A DNA stretch of 64,000 nt from a bacterium (GTDB taxonomy: Bacteria; Actinomycetota; Acidimicrobiia; Spongiisociales; Spongiisociaceae): assembly GCA_028821265.1 (NCBI GenBank), contig JAPPGU010000036.1, forward strand, positions 100,113 to 164,112, read 5' to 3'. Positions within the stretch are counted from its first letter, which is position 1. Each line of letters begins with the position of its first letter. This document shows, piece by piece, positions 36,262 to 45,418 of this stretch. Position numbers and translations under genes: made by a program. The notes under the pieces are model-generated. The model saw only the letters and a list, made by a program, of their open reading frames with translations, searched no databases and had not been told where the DNA came from.

Positions 36262-38520
36262 TTACTGCTCGGCAAGGGCTGCTTCGAGGATCTTGGCCTT
36301 GTCTAGTGTGCCTTGTTCGCCGACAGTGACAGTGACCTTGTCTATGTCGCCGGTAAAGGCGAAAGGCGCCTCGTAGTCCGGGCAGACGGACAGCCCCCTG
36401 TCCAAGCCGCAGTTCAGGCTGCCGTGGGCGGGGAAAACCCAGGGAATCGTCATGCCGATGCGGCCCCCCACGGGCTCGGCGTCCCCGACGACCAACTCTA
36501 CGTCGCCGCGATGGTCCGCTTCTTTGCTGTAGGTCACCGAGACCCTGATCGGGCCGTCACCTGCCGGTAGTGGAGCGGTCACCCGGTACTCCCGGATGCC
36601 GCACAGGTTGTAGACGAACCGGATCTCCCCGTCCTTGGCGAACAGGGTGTAGCCGCCGAAGCGGTTGCCGTGGGCGAAGATGACGCCCTCGGTCACGCCG
36701 GACGGGTTCGGGGCAATGGTTGTGGAGATGTGGAAGTCCCGGTTCAGTGTGTTGACCGCTCCCCGGGCGAAGACGGGTTGGGAGTTCGGCAGGTACTCGT
36801 AGGTATCCCGGTGGGGCCCGATAGAGGGACGGGGGTCGGGCCAACGTTCGTGGCCGCGGTCGTCGATGGGGAGAACGTTGTATCGGCCCGCCTCCACCCA
36901 CCAGCGATCGACCAGGTCGTGGACGATTTCGGGATACGTGTCGGAGAGGTCACTGGTCTCGTTGGGGTCGTCCTCCATGTTGTAGAGGAACCAGCGGTCC
37001 TGGTCGAAGTTGCCCCGGCTGCTCATGGGCGCGTGGTCGGCGACCGCCTTCCAGCCGTCGTAGTAGATGGCGCGATGGCCCAGCATCTCGTAGTACTGCA
37101 CGAGCTTGCGGGACTCGGTCTCGGGCTCCAGCACGCTGTACCACATGCTCACCCCTTCGATCTCGGACTGGTGCACGCCGCCGATGATCGAGGGAGGGTC
37201 GATGTCCAGGGCCTCCAGGATGGTGGGCATGACGTCGGTCACATGGTGGTACTGGCGCCGTATCTCGCCGGCGCCCCGGATCCCCTTCGGCCACCGGATG
37301 ATGAACGGGTCGGCGATCCCGCCCTGCCACACCGAGCGCTTCCACTCCCGGAACGGTGTGTTGCCGGCCATCGACCAACCACGCGGATAGTGGTTCATGT
37401 AGCCGGGCCCGCCGATCCGGTCGATGTGTTCCAGCAGTTCGGAGAACTCCGGGAACAGGGCGTTGTACATGGCGTACTCGTTGACGATCCCGTGCTCCTG
37501 GCCCTCCAGGCTGGCGCCGTTGTCGGAAAGGAACACGATCATCGTGTCGTCCAGGCGGCCGATCCGGCGCAGGAACTCCACCACCCGCCCGATCTGCCGG
37601 TCGGTGTGGGTGATGAAGCCGGCGTACACCTCCTGCATGCGGGTGTACAGGCGTTTGTGGTCGTCCGACAGGGTGTCCCAGGCCGCCACTCCCCAGTTTC
37701 GCTCCGGGAGTTCCACCGATTCCGCCATCAGCCCCAGCTCCTTCTGGCGGTCCAGCACGCGCTGCCGTTCCACGTCCCAGCCCTCGTCGAAGACACCCCG
37801 GTAGGCGTCGGCGTACTCCGCCGGTACGTGGTGGGGCGAGTGACCGGCCCCGTAGGCCAGGTACAGGAAGAACGGCTTGGCGGGATTGGCCGAGTGGGCG
37901 CCCGCCAGGTAGTCGATGGCCCGGTCGGTCAGGTCGACGCTCAGGTGGTAACCGTTTCCGCCGGGACGGTCGACGAACTGGTTGTCCTGGGCCAGGGCGC
38001 CCGGGTGCCAGTGGTCGATCATTCCCATCAGGAAGCCGTAGAACCGTTCGAAACCCCGACCCAGTGGCCAGCGGTCGAACGGTCCCACAGCGGTCTGCTC
38101 GTAGTCCGGGGTCAGGTGCCACTTGCCCACAGCGAAGGTGTTGTAGCCGCGGTCCCGCAGCACCTCCGACAGCATGCCGTGCTCGGCGGGCATCACCGCG
38201 TTGTGGCCCGGATAGCCCATCGCCAGCTGCGGGATGCTGGCCATGCCGGAGCTGTGATGGTTCCGCCCGGTCAACAGCGCCGCCCGGGTCGGTGAGCAAA
38301 GGGCGGTGGTGTGGAAGGCCGAGTAACGGATCCCGTCGGCCGCCAGCGCGTCGATGTTGGGTGTGCGGATCGACGACCCGTAGCACCCGATCTGTCCGAA
38401 GCCGACGTCGTCCAGGAGGATCACCACCACGTTGGTCCGGCCGTCGGCAACGGGCGAGGATTGCGGCCAGCGAACCTCGGACTCTTCTCTCGTCTTTCCG
38501 ACTCTCTGAGGACCGCCCAT
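36262..38520 (-). CDS. Sulfatase (arylsulfatase-like, formylglycine type)
   Basis: Hydrolyses a sulfate ester; substrate unknown. The ATG at 38518-38520, six bases after GGAG, gives 752 aa. VVVILLDDVGFGQIGCYG carries metal-binding acids. LCSPTRAALLTGR holds Cys75, which is converted to formylglycine. GKWHLTP and FLSDNGASLEG complete the site. A C-terminal beta-rich domain of about 150 residues (from about 600) may bind glycan. No signal peptide is seen. It is paralogous to the sulfatase at 43147 and runs with the ABC genes upstream, which end 40 bases before it. Confidence 0.93.
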   Translation of the reverse strand: MGGPQRVGKTREESEVRWPQSSPVADGRTNVVVILLDDVGFGQIGCYGSSIRTPNIDALAADGIRYSAFHTTALCSPTRAALLTGRNHHSSGMASIPQLAMGYPGHNAVMPAEHGMLSEVLRDRGYNTFAVGKWHLTPDYEQTAVGPFDRWPLGRGFERFYGFLMGMIDHWHPGALAQDNQFVDRPGGNGYHLSVDLTDRAIDYLAGAHSANPAKPFFLYLAYGAGHSPHHVPAEYADAYRGVFDEGWDVERQRVLDRQKELGLMAESVELPERNWGVAAWDTLSDDHKRLYTRMQEVYAGFITHTDRQIGRVVEFLRRIGRLDDTMIVFLSDNGASLEGQEHGIVNEYAMYNALFPEFSELLEHIDRIGGPGYMNHYPRGWSMAGNTPFREWKRSVWQGGIADPFIIRWPKGIRGAGEIRRQYHHVTDVMPTILEALDIDPPSIIGGVHQSEIEGVSMWYSVLEPETESRKLVQYYEMLGHRAIYYDGWKAVADHAPMSSRGNFDQDRWFLYNMEDDPNETSDLSDTYPEIVHDLVDRWWVEAGRYNVLPIDDRGHERWPDPRPSIGPHRDTYEYLPNSQPVFARGAVNTLNRDFHISTTIAPNPSGVTEGVIFAHGNRFGGYTLFAKDGEIRFVYNLCGIREYRVTAPLPAGDGPIRVSVTYSKEADHRGDVELVVGDAEPVGGRIGMTIPWVFPAHGSLNCGLDRGLSVCPDYEAPFAFTGDIDKVTVTVGEQGTLDKAKILEAALAEQ

Positions 38521-38559
38521 CACCTGCTCCAATCAAGCCTCGCCGGGGTCGGGGGGCTC

Positions 38560-39624
38560 CTACCGGCCGTCCTGGGCTGCCGAGTCATCTTCGAGTATCC
38601 AGATGTGCTCCTTGGGCAACTCGACGAACACCTGGTCGCCCGTGTTGAGAGTGACGGACGGCGGGGCGTGGACCGTCCATGTGGTGTCCGCCAGCTGCAC
38701 GAAGACCTGGGTATGGGTACCCATGTATATCGCCGAGGTCACCGTCGCCGGAAGGTTGTTCTCCCCGCCCGGCCGGTTCGACAGCTCCAGGGTCTCCGGC
38801 CGCGCCGTGACGACGACCGGCCCATCGCCGGTGGCGGCCACGTTGTGGCCCACTGCGAGGTCGCCCGCGCCTGTGCTGACCACGTCGCCGTGGCGAGTCC
38901 CAGGCAGGAAGTTCTGGCTGCGGAAGAAGCTGGCGATGCCGGCCGTGCGGGGATGGCGATAGAACTCGTCCGGCCTGCCGACCTGCTGCAGGGTCCCGTC
39001 GAACATCAGGGCGATCCGGTCGGCGAGCATGACCGCCTCCTCCTGGTCGTGTGTCACGAAGATGGCGGTGATTCCCAGGTCACGCTGGATCGAGCGGATC
39101 AGGTGGCGCATCGTGATACGCAGGTTGGCGTCGAGGTTGGCGAGCGGCTCGTCGAGTAACAGCACCTTGGGATGGGTGACCAGGCCTCTGGCCAGGGCCA
39201 CCCGCTGCTGCTGGCCGCCGGATAGTTGGTGCGCCTTGCGCGTCCCGAAACCGGACAACTCTACGCGTTCCAGCATTTCCTCCACCCGCCGGTTGATCTC
39301 GCCCTTGCCCATGCCAGCCATCTTGAGGCCGAAACCGACGTTCTGGGCCACGGTCATGGTGGGGAACAGGAGATGCTGCTGGAAGATCAGCACCGCTTCG
39401 CGTCGTTCGGTAGCGACGTCCACCACCGACGAACCGTTGAACAGGACGTCCCCGGTGGTGGGGCGGGCCAGCCCGGTGATCATCCGCAGGGTGGTGGTCT
39501 TCCCGCAGCCGGAAGGACCGAGCAGGGCAACCATCTCCCCGGAGGCGATTTCCAGGTTCAGGTCCCTGACCGCCCACTTGTTACCGAAGGCTCGCCCGAG
39601 ATGGACGAGAGACACATCCGTCAT
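38560..39624 (-). CDS. ABC transporter ATP-binding protein (MalK/PotA-like, with TOBE-type tail)
   Basis: 354 aa. Walker A is GPSGCGKTT, signature HQLSGGQQQR, Walker B VLLLDEPLANLD and switch THDQEEA. The last 100 residues form the regulatory TOBE-type domain of importers. It overlaps the upstream permease gene by four bases. With two permeases and a YnjB-like binding protein it forms a complete importer. The E. coli ynjBCD system has no firmly known substrate; two flanking sulfatases suggest a sulfated or desulfated product. Confidence 0.93.
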   Translation of the reverse strand: MTDVSLVHLGRAFGNKWAVRDLNLEIASGEMVALLGPSGCGKTTTLRMITGLARPTTGDVLFNGSSVVDVATERREAVLIFQQHLLFPTMTVAQNVGFGLKMAGMGKGEINRRVEEMLERVELSGFGTRKAHQLSGGQQQRVALARGLVTHPKVLLLDEPLANLDANLRITMRHLIRSIQRDLGITAIFVTHDQEEAVMLADRIALMFDGTLQQVGRPDEFYRHPRTAGIASFFRSQNFLPGTRHGDVVSTGAGDLAVGHNVAATGDGPVVVTARPETLELSNRPGGENNLPATVTSAIYMGTHTQVFVQLADTTWTVHAPPSVTLNTGDQVFVELPKEHIWILEDDSAAQDGR

Positions 39625-40502
39625 ACCTTGCCGAAACCTCCCATCACGGTCGAGCCGCGCCCCAACGACCTAGAGGTCAGGATCAACACCATGACCGCGG
39701 GTGCGACGAAGATCAATGTAATCGAGGCCGCCACCGCGGCATTGCCCTGCCCGAGGAACGGGAAGAGCACCATCGGCAGGGTGATCAGAATTCCGCTGCC
39801 GATCAGAACCGTGGTCACGTACTGCGACCACGAGATCAGGAACGTGAAGAGGCAGGCCACGAGCAGTCCCGACGAGATGGCGGGCAGGGTGACGTACCGG
39901 AACACCCGTATCTTGTTGGCGCCGAGGGTCCGGGCCGTCTCCTCCAGGGCCGGGCTGTAGTTGGCGAACACGCTGGACATCACCAGGACGAAATACGGTG
40001 TGGCCGGTATCAAGTGGACCAGCGACACGCCCAGGACGGTCGCGGTGAGGCCCAGCCTGATGAACACGATGTGGATCCCCATGGCGGCTACCAGTGCAGG
40101 CACGATGATCGGCATCATCAGAATCCACTCGACTATCCGCTTGCCGCGGAACTGGTGTTGACCCAAGGCTCGGGCTGCCGGCATACCGACGAGGAGCGCC
40201 AGAGTGGTGGTCAGCAGCGCGATACGTAGGCTATTGCCGAGTGATTCGAACACGCGCGACGTGTCGTCGATGGTGTACGTCCACGCGTCGAGGCCCCACT
40301 CGCCGGGAACAACGTCGGGATAGTGCCAGCGGAAGGCGAAGGACCTGAGTAGCAGCGACACCCCCGGCAGGACCACCGATACCACGATGATGGTTACCGT
40401 GGCCCACCGCAACCAGTTGATCTGCCGCCGCTCAGGTAGCAGTCGTTCGCTCACTGCCTGGTCCGGACCGGGGGCAGGTCCGGGAGTAGGTGTCGAGGTC
40501 AT
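39621..40502 (-). CDS. ABC transporter permease, second subunit
   Basis: 293 aa with six membrane helices. The EAA loop that contacts the ATPase is EETARTLGANKIRVFRYVTLP's core, here ETARTLGANKIRVFR. It starts with a cytoplasmic Pro-rich tail of about 30 residues. It is coupled to the ATPase by ATGA and follows the first permease by 19 bases. It is one half of the membrane channel. Confidence 0.92.
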   Translation of the reverse strand: MTSTPTPGPAPGPDQAVSERLLPERRQINWLRWATVTIIVVSVVLPGVSLLLRSFAFRWHYPDVVPGEWGLDAWTYTIDDTSRVFESLGNSLRIALLTTTLALLVGMPAARALGQHQFRGKRIVEWILMMPIIVPALVAAMGIHIVFIRLGLTATVLGVSLVHLIPATPYFVLVMSSVFANYSPALEETARTLGANKIRVFRYVTLPAISSGLLVACLFTFLISWSQYVTTVLIGSGILITLPMVLFPFLGQGNAAVAASITLIFVAPAVMVLILTSRSLGRGSTVMGGFGKV

Positions 40503-40521
40503 CGGATCCTGACCGCCCGTC

Positions 40522-41484
40522 TCACGTCGACCTCGAGTAGCGGGCCAGCCGCCTGTAGGCGATCAGAAGGAGGACCGTTATGACGGCCAGCACTATGGCA
40601 ATGGCCATCCCCTTGGGCCTCGATGTCAGCTCGGGACGCTGGAACTCCCGGAAGGCTTGAACCGGAAGGGTGGTCGGGAAACTCTGTCCGAGCAGGAGCG
40701 GGATCTCGAAGTTCGCGAACGTGAAGGCAAACACGATGATCCACGTGGATACCACCCCGGGCATGATGAGGGGCAGCAATACGTGCACGAGCCGCTGCCG
40801 CTTGGTAGCTCCCAGGGTCTGGGCGAGTTCCTCGTACTGGGGACCGACACTCTGAAGGATGGCGAGCACCACCAGGCCTACGAACGGTATCTCCTTCCAC
40901 ATGAACGACAGCATCACTCCGATGCTGGCGTTGTCGTACAGGATCGCCGGGAAGTCGCCCGGAGCGTTGATCAGTCCCAGTGCAGCTCCTATGCGAGACA
41001 GGAGACCACTCTGGGCGAACAGCAGGATGACGGCGCTGGCGGCCACCAGGTGGGGTACGGGGAGAGGAATCTGGAATAGGAACGTCGCCAGACGGCTACC
41101 CGGGAAGCGCTGCCTAAGGACGAGAGCCGCGCCGACGGCGAAGACGGTCGACAGCAGCGTGACCGAGAAGGCGATGCGGAACGTGGTCCACAGCGAGACG
41201 AGGAAGTTCCGGTCGGTGACCGCGTCCACGTAGTGGCGGAAGGTGAACTCGGTGAGGCCGGCGGCCGGGAAGTAGCCGAGGCTCTGCATGAGACCCGCGA
41301 CCAGCCCCCCGAGGAACAGCAGGAGGATCACCGCCATCGCCGGCGTCAGCATCAGCGGGATCTTCAGCCGCTCCCTCAGGGGCGTCTGGCGTCGTTCAAG
41401 CGTCATGGGACCGAGCTCGGTCCCCGACGGAGGTGGCGTGGGGCCGGTTGCCTGAGCGGGCGCCGGCCCCACCGTGCTGCTCAC
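40522..41484 (-). CDS. ABC transporter permease, first subunit
   Basis: 320 aa with six helices and an EAA loop, YEELAQTLGATKRQRLVH. From the GTG at 41484 it lies seven bases after the binding-protein gene. An ATG at 41406 would drop 26 Pro-rich residues and is preceded by a perfect 18 bp palindrome (41407-41424), so the start is uncertain. It resembles the YnjC-type permease set by context. Confidence 0.9.
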   Translation of the reverse strand: MSSTVGPAPAQATGPTPPPSGTELGPMTLERRQTPLRERLKIPLMLTPAMAVILLLFLGGLVAGLMQSLGYFPAAGLTEFTFRHYVDAVTDRNFLVSLWTTFRIAFSVTLLSTVFAVGAALVLRQRFPGSRLATFLFQIPLPVPHLVAASAVILLFAQSGLLSRIGAALGLINAPGDFPAILYDNASIGVMLSFMWKEIPFVGLVVLAILQSVGPQYEELAQTLGATKRQRLVHVLLPLIMPGVVSTWIIVFAFTFANFEIPLLLGQSFPTTLPVQAFREFQRPELTSRPKGMAIAIVLAVITVLLLIAYRRLARYSRST

Positions 41485-41491
41485 CTCTTGA

Positions 41492-42910
41492 CTAGGCCTC
41501 GAGGACGTTCTCGATCCAGCCCGCCTCCATCTGCGTTGGCCAGGAGGCGTGCGGCTCGGGCAATCCGGCCGCGGCTAGGACGTCGAAGGGAAGGGTTGCC
41601 ACTCCCCGGTCGTACGAGTTGAGGATGTCACGCTCTTCCTGTGTCCAGGTCGTGGTGTCTGTCGGGAGCCCCCATCCCCACTGCTCCGGGTTGGCCTGGA
41701 TCAGCTGGTTCTCGGTGCTGAGTATGTGGTTGGCGACGATCATCGCGCCCGCCGGGTTTGAGGCGTTCTTCGGGATCGTCACGTAGTTCTTGTTGGTGAG
41801 CGTCCCCGTGTCCATCACCCAGGTGCGGATGGTGTCCGGATACGTGCCGTTGTTGATCAGGGTTGACGGCCGCCGCGGGTTTAGCGACATGCCGAAGTAG
41901 ACCTCGCTGTTAGCCAGCAGGTCCTGCAGGGCCCCGATACTGGTCGGATAGGTGTCGCCGCCGCGCCACAAGTCGGGCTCGATGTCGTTCAGGTACTCCC
42001 ACACCTTCGGCGCGATGCTGTCGAACACCGCCTGGTCGAAGGGTTGCTGGAACACCGAGTAGTCGTCGGCCGCCCAGTAGAACATGTGCTTCACAAAGCT
42101 CAGGCCGTGGAAGTCCGGCGGGGCCATGTAGGTGAACAGGCCCGGGTTGGCGTGAACCCACTCCGCCAGTGCCTCGAAGGTCCTGGGCGGTTCCGGCACG
42201 TAGGCCGAGTTGTACACGAAGACCATCTGCGCCGATCCCCACGGCGATTCGAGGCCATCGACCGAGACGCCGAAGTCGTAGGCGATCGAAGGGTCGTCCC
42301 AGTTGACATGCGCCGCGTTGGGGATCCCCTCCGACCACGGTCCGAACAGGAGCTCAGCTTCCTTCAGGGTCTTGAAGTTGTCACCGTTGATCCAGATCAT
42401 GTCGACGCTGCCGCCTTCGGTCACCCCGGCCTGGTGCTCGTTGAGGACCAGGTTGACGGCTTCTACGGTGTCGCCGAGCGGGACCCGGTTGAGCGTGACG
42501 TTGTAACGCTCCTTCACGACATCGCCGATGTACGTGTCGACCCAGGAGTTGAGGTTCTCGTTGCCGCCCCACATGTGCCAGTTCACCGTGGTGCCGTCGG
42601 CAGCAGCGAGCACATCCTCCCAAGTGTCGTACATGGGAACGTCGGCCATGGTTCCCATCATCTCTTCTTCCATGGCCTCGGTAGTGGTCGGCGCCTCCTC
42701 GGCCATCGCCTCTGTCGTGGCGGGGGCTTCCTCCTCCATGGCTTCGGTGGTAGTGGGTGTCTCCTCGACCATGGCCGCTGTGGTGGTGGTCGCCTGGGTC
42801 TCGGGCGCCGCCGCCGGTTCGGCCTCGTCGGTACCGCAGGCTGCCGCCACCAGCGCTAGGGCCGTGAACAACAGAAGGATCGAGAATCGTTTCCGGTGTC
42901 GAGCAAGCAT
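41492..42910 (-). CDS. YnjB-like ABC transporter substrate-binding lipoprotein
   Basis: A lipoprotein of 472 aa from the second of two adjacent ATGs, five bases after GGAGG. The signal peptide ends in a lipobox (ALVAAAC), so the cysteine is lipidated. A repeated linker follows, with units EEAPTTTEAM and close variants. The mature domain reads NWHMWGGNENLNSWV and SVDMIWINGDNFKTLKEA, the pattern of YnjB (COG4134). It binds solute outside the membrane for the two permeases downstream. The substrate is unknown. Confidence 0.9.
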   Translation of the reverse strand: MLARHRKRFSILLLFTALALVAAACGTDEAEPAAAPETQATTTTAAMVEETPTTTEAMEEEAPATTEAMAEEAPTTTEAMEEEMMGTMADVPMYDTWEDVLAAADGTTVNWHMWGGNENLNSWVDTYIGDVVKERYNVTLNRVPLGDTVEAVNLVLNEHQAGVTEGGSVDMIWINGDNFKTLKEAELLFGPWSEGIPNAAHVNWDDPSIAYDFGVSVDGLESPWGSAQMVFVYNSAYVPEPPRTFEALAEWVHANPGLFTYMAPPDFHGLSFVKHMFYWAADDYSVFQQPFDQAVFDSIAPKVWEYLNDIEPDLWRGGDTYPTSIGALQDLLANSEVYFGMSLNPRRPSTLINNGTYPDTIRTWVMDTGTLTNKNYVTIPKNASNPAGAMIVANHILSTENQLIQANPEQWGWGLPTDTTTWTQEERDILNSYDRGVATLPFDVLAAAGLPEPHASWPTQMEAGWIENVLEA

Positions 42911-42989
42911 CATTTCCTCCCTGCCGATGGGTCTTCGGGTTCCTCCGAGCCGACAACGAGGTAAACCTCGCGAAGCCCGTGCGAGAGAG

Positions 42990-43018
42990 ACCGTATATGC
43001 ATGAGGCCTAGGTGTCAA
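42990..43018 (-). promoter_or_regulatory. Putative promoter of the ABC/sulfatase operon
   Basis: On the minus strand a perfect -35 TTGACA (43013-43018) is followed 17 bases later by TACGGT (42990-42995), a TAnnnT -10. The distance to the binding-protein start is about 75 bases. Confidence 0.5.
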
Positions 43019-43146
43019 TCGATCCCGCTACCGCGAAAGCCGCCCTCCGGTCTCCGCCGCGACCGGTCGAATCACCGCTGGTGCTTCCGCCGATCGTAGG
43101 TCGGCGTCGCATCCCGGCGTGGGGTAGGCTCGCCAAGGAATGGGCA

Positions 43147-45342
43147 ATGATGAGCGATGAGGTTGGCTCGGAGCAGATCGGCCATGAGCCCGGCCGAGAT
43201 GCGCGACGCCCGGACGTGCTGCTCATCATGTTCGACGACATCGGCTTCTCCGACCTGGGCTGCTACGGATCAGAGATAGACACCCCGAATCTGGACCGGT
43301 TGGCCGCGAGCGGGCACCGCTACAACAACTTCCATGCCACCACGCTGTGCTCACCGTCGCGGGCCTGCCTGCTGAGCGGCCGCAACCACCACGCGGTGGG
43401 GATGCGGATGCTGACCGGGACCCGCCACGAGTACCCGAGCGGGCAGGAGCGGATCACGAGGCGGGCGGCTCTGATCTCCGAGGTCCTGCTCGAGGCCGGG
43501 TGGAACACCTTCGCGGCGGGCAAGTGGCATGTGCTCCCGCAAGACAACCAGGGACCGGCCGGACCCTATGACGACTGGCCGCTGCGCCGGGGCTTCAACC
43601 GGTTCTACGGCTTCCTCGGAGGGGCTGCCGACCATTACTACCCGGAACTGGTACGGGACAACCACCACATCGAGCCCCCGGCCCGACCGGAGGACGGGTA
43701 CCACCTGACTGACGATCTGATCGACCAATCCTCCCGGTTCGTTTCCGACCATATCGCCCACCGACCGTCGGAACCGTTCTTCCTGTACCTCCCGCTGGGG
43801 GCCGCCCACGCCCCGCATCACGCCCCGCCCGACTACATGGAGAGGGTCAAGGGACGCTTCGACGCCGGTTGGGACCAGGTCCGTCGGGACCGCTACCGGC
43901 GCCAGATCGAGACCGGAGTCATCCCGCCGGGTACCGAGCTGCCTCCCGGTAATCCCGACGTCCGACCGTGGGCGAGCCTTACTGCCGAGGAGCGTCTGGT
44001 GGCGGCCCGGCTGCAGGAGGCCTACGCCGCATTCATCGAGCACACAGACGCGGAACTCGGTCGCCTGTTCGACCACCTGAGACGGGTGGGCCGCTGGGAC
44101 AACACGCTCATCTTCGTGTGCTCGGACAACGGGGCGGCCATGGACGGCCGGGATATCGGGGCCTTCGGGCGCATCCACTTCTTCAACGACATCGAACCCG
44201 GCGCGGCCGACATAATCGACCGGATCGACGAGATCGGAGGGCCCACCGCCGACTCCCAGTACGCCCGCGGCTGGGCGCAGGCTTCGAACACCCCCCTCAA
44301 GTGGTACAAGCGCTACACGCACGGTGGAGGCATCAGGGTGCCGCTGATCGTCAAGTGGGGGGACCGCATGGCCTCACCCGGCACGATGCTGAACCAGTTC
44401 CACCACATGATCGACATCGCACCCACCATCTACGAGGTGGCGGGCGTGAAGCCACCGGCTGTGTACCAGGGCCGCCCGCAGATGCCGATCCACGGTCGCA
44501 GCATGGCCTACACGTTCGGCGATCCGATGGCAAGAACCCGGAAAGGACCCCAGTACTTCGAGATGACCGGGCACCGGGGCATCTGGGCGGACGGGTGGAA
44601 GGCGGTAACCCGCCACGCGCCAGGCGACGCCTACGTCACCGAGGAGTGGGAGCTCTACCACTTGGAGAATGACTTCTCCGAAGCGAAGGACCTGGCCTCT
44701 GCAGAGCCGGAGAAGCTGGCAGAACTCGACCGCCTGTTCTGGCAGGAGGCCGCGGCGAACGATGTCCTACCGCTTGACGACCGCTACATGGAACTGTTCT
44801 GGTCCTACGGTACGGACGAGCGGTCGCCCCTCTACCGGCGCCGAGTCGACTACTACCCGCCCCTGAGCCACATCGAGCGTCCGGCCACCCCACCGATCGA
44901 GTACTGCTCCTACACGATCGAGGCGGTCGCCTCCGGTCCGATGGAGGGCGTGGTCGTCGCCTACGGGCACCCCACCTCCGGTTTCGTCCTCTACATGCAG
45001 GACGGCCGCCTCCACTACGAGTACAACGCGGCCGGAGCCGTGATGGCCCATAGCATCCGACTGCCGGACAGCGATCCGCTAACGGTACGGTTCGACTTCG
45101 ACCTCCTCGGGGAACGGGCCGGCAGGGGTCGCCTCAGCGCCGGTCATCACCAAGGTCAATGGTTCGAGTTCGATCGGGTGCTCGTATGGATCTCCCTTGC
45201 CGGGATGGACCTGGGCCGGGACGCCTACGGTCCGGTCAGCCCCCGTTACGACCCACCCTTCCCCTTCCAGGGGGATCTCCAGCGCGTCACTTTCCACCTC
45301 GGCTCTGAGATAAAGATCAACCGCCGACGCGACGACTACTGA
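43147..45342 (+). CDS. Sulfatase (arylsulfatase-like), second paralog
   Basis: 731 aa from ATG 43147, seven bases after AAGGA; a longer frame upstream adds 45 unlikely residues across the opposing promoter. LLIMFDDIGFSDLGCYG binds metal. LCSPSRACLLSGR holds Cys68, the formylglycine site. GKWHVLP and VCSDNGAAMDG follow. It shares with the other sulfatase the layout YDDWPLRRGFNRFYGFLGG and a C-terminal beta-rich domain of about 130 residues. No signal peptide is seen, so it may act in the cytoplasm after import. It is divergent from the ABC operon. Confidence 0.93.
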   Translation: MMSDEVGSEQIGHEPGRDARRPDVLLIMFDDIGFSDLGCYGSEIDTPNLDRLAASGHRYNNFHATTLCSPSRACLLSGRNHHAVGMRMLTGTRHEYPSGQERITRRAALISEVLLEAGWNTFAAGKWHVLPQDNQGPAGPYDDWPLRRGFNRFYGFLGGAADHYYPELVRDNHHIEPPARPEDGYHLTDDLIDQSSRFVSDHIAHRPSEPFFLYLPLGAAHAPHHAPPDYMERVKGRFDAGWDQVRRDRYRRQIETGVIPPGTELPPGNPDVRPWASLTAEERLVAARLQEAYAAFIEHTDAELGRLFDHLRRVGRWDNTLIFVCSDNGAAMDGRDIGAFGRIHFFNDIEPGAADIIDRIDEIGGPTADSQYARGWAQASNTPLKWYKRYTHGGGIRVPLIVKWGDRMASPGTMLNQFHHMIDIAPTIYEVAGVKPPAVYQGRPQMPIHGRSMAYTFGDPMARTRKGPQYFEMTGHRGIWADGWKAVTRHAPGDAYVTEEWELYHLENDFSEAKDLASAEPEKLAELDRLFWQEAAANDVLPLDDRYMELFWSYGTDERSPLYRRRVDYYPPLSHIERPATPPIEYCSYTIEAVASGPMEGVVVAYGHPTSGFVLYMQDGRLHYEYNAAGAVMAHSIRLPDSDPLTVRFDFDLLGERAGRGRLSAGHHQGQWFEFDRVLVWISLAGMDLGRDAYGPVSPRYDPPFPFQGDLQRVTFHLGSEIKINRRRDDY

Positions 45343-45397
45343 CGGGCGAGGCACGCGGGACACTGATGGTCCTCCGGTGCGATTCAACCGGCCGCCT

Positions 45398-45418
45398 GTC
45401 AGCGGTCGGCGGTCAGTG
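45398..45418. repeat. Heptamer tandem array (GTCAGCG type), 3 units
   Basis: Three 7-mers: GTCAGCG, GTCGGCG, GTCAGTG. The ruvB stop (complement of TCA at 45413-45415) lies inside the third unit. It has the same period and a similar place to the array at the erpA stop, but a GC-rich unit. Confidence 0.5.

Noticed and set aside
43012..43146. A 45-residue N-terminal extension of the second sulfatase
   Set aside because: It overlaps the opposing promoter and is Pro/Arg-rich leader-like sequence; the ATG at 43147 has a good ribosome-binding site.
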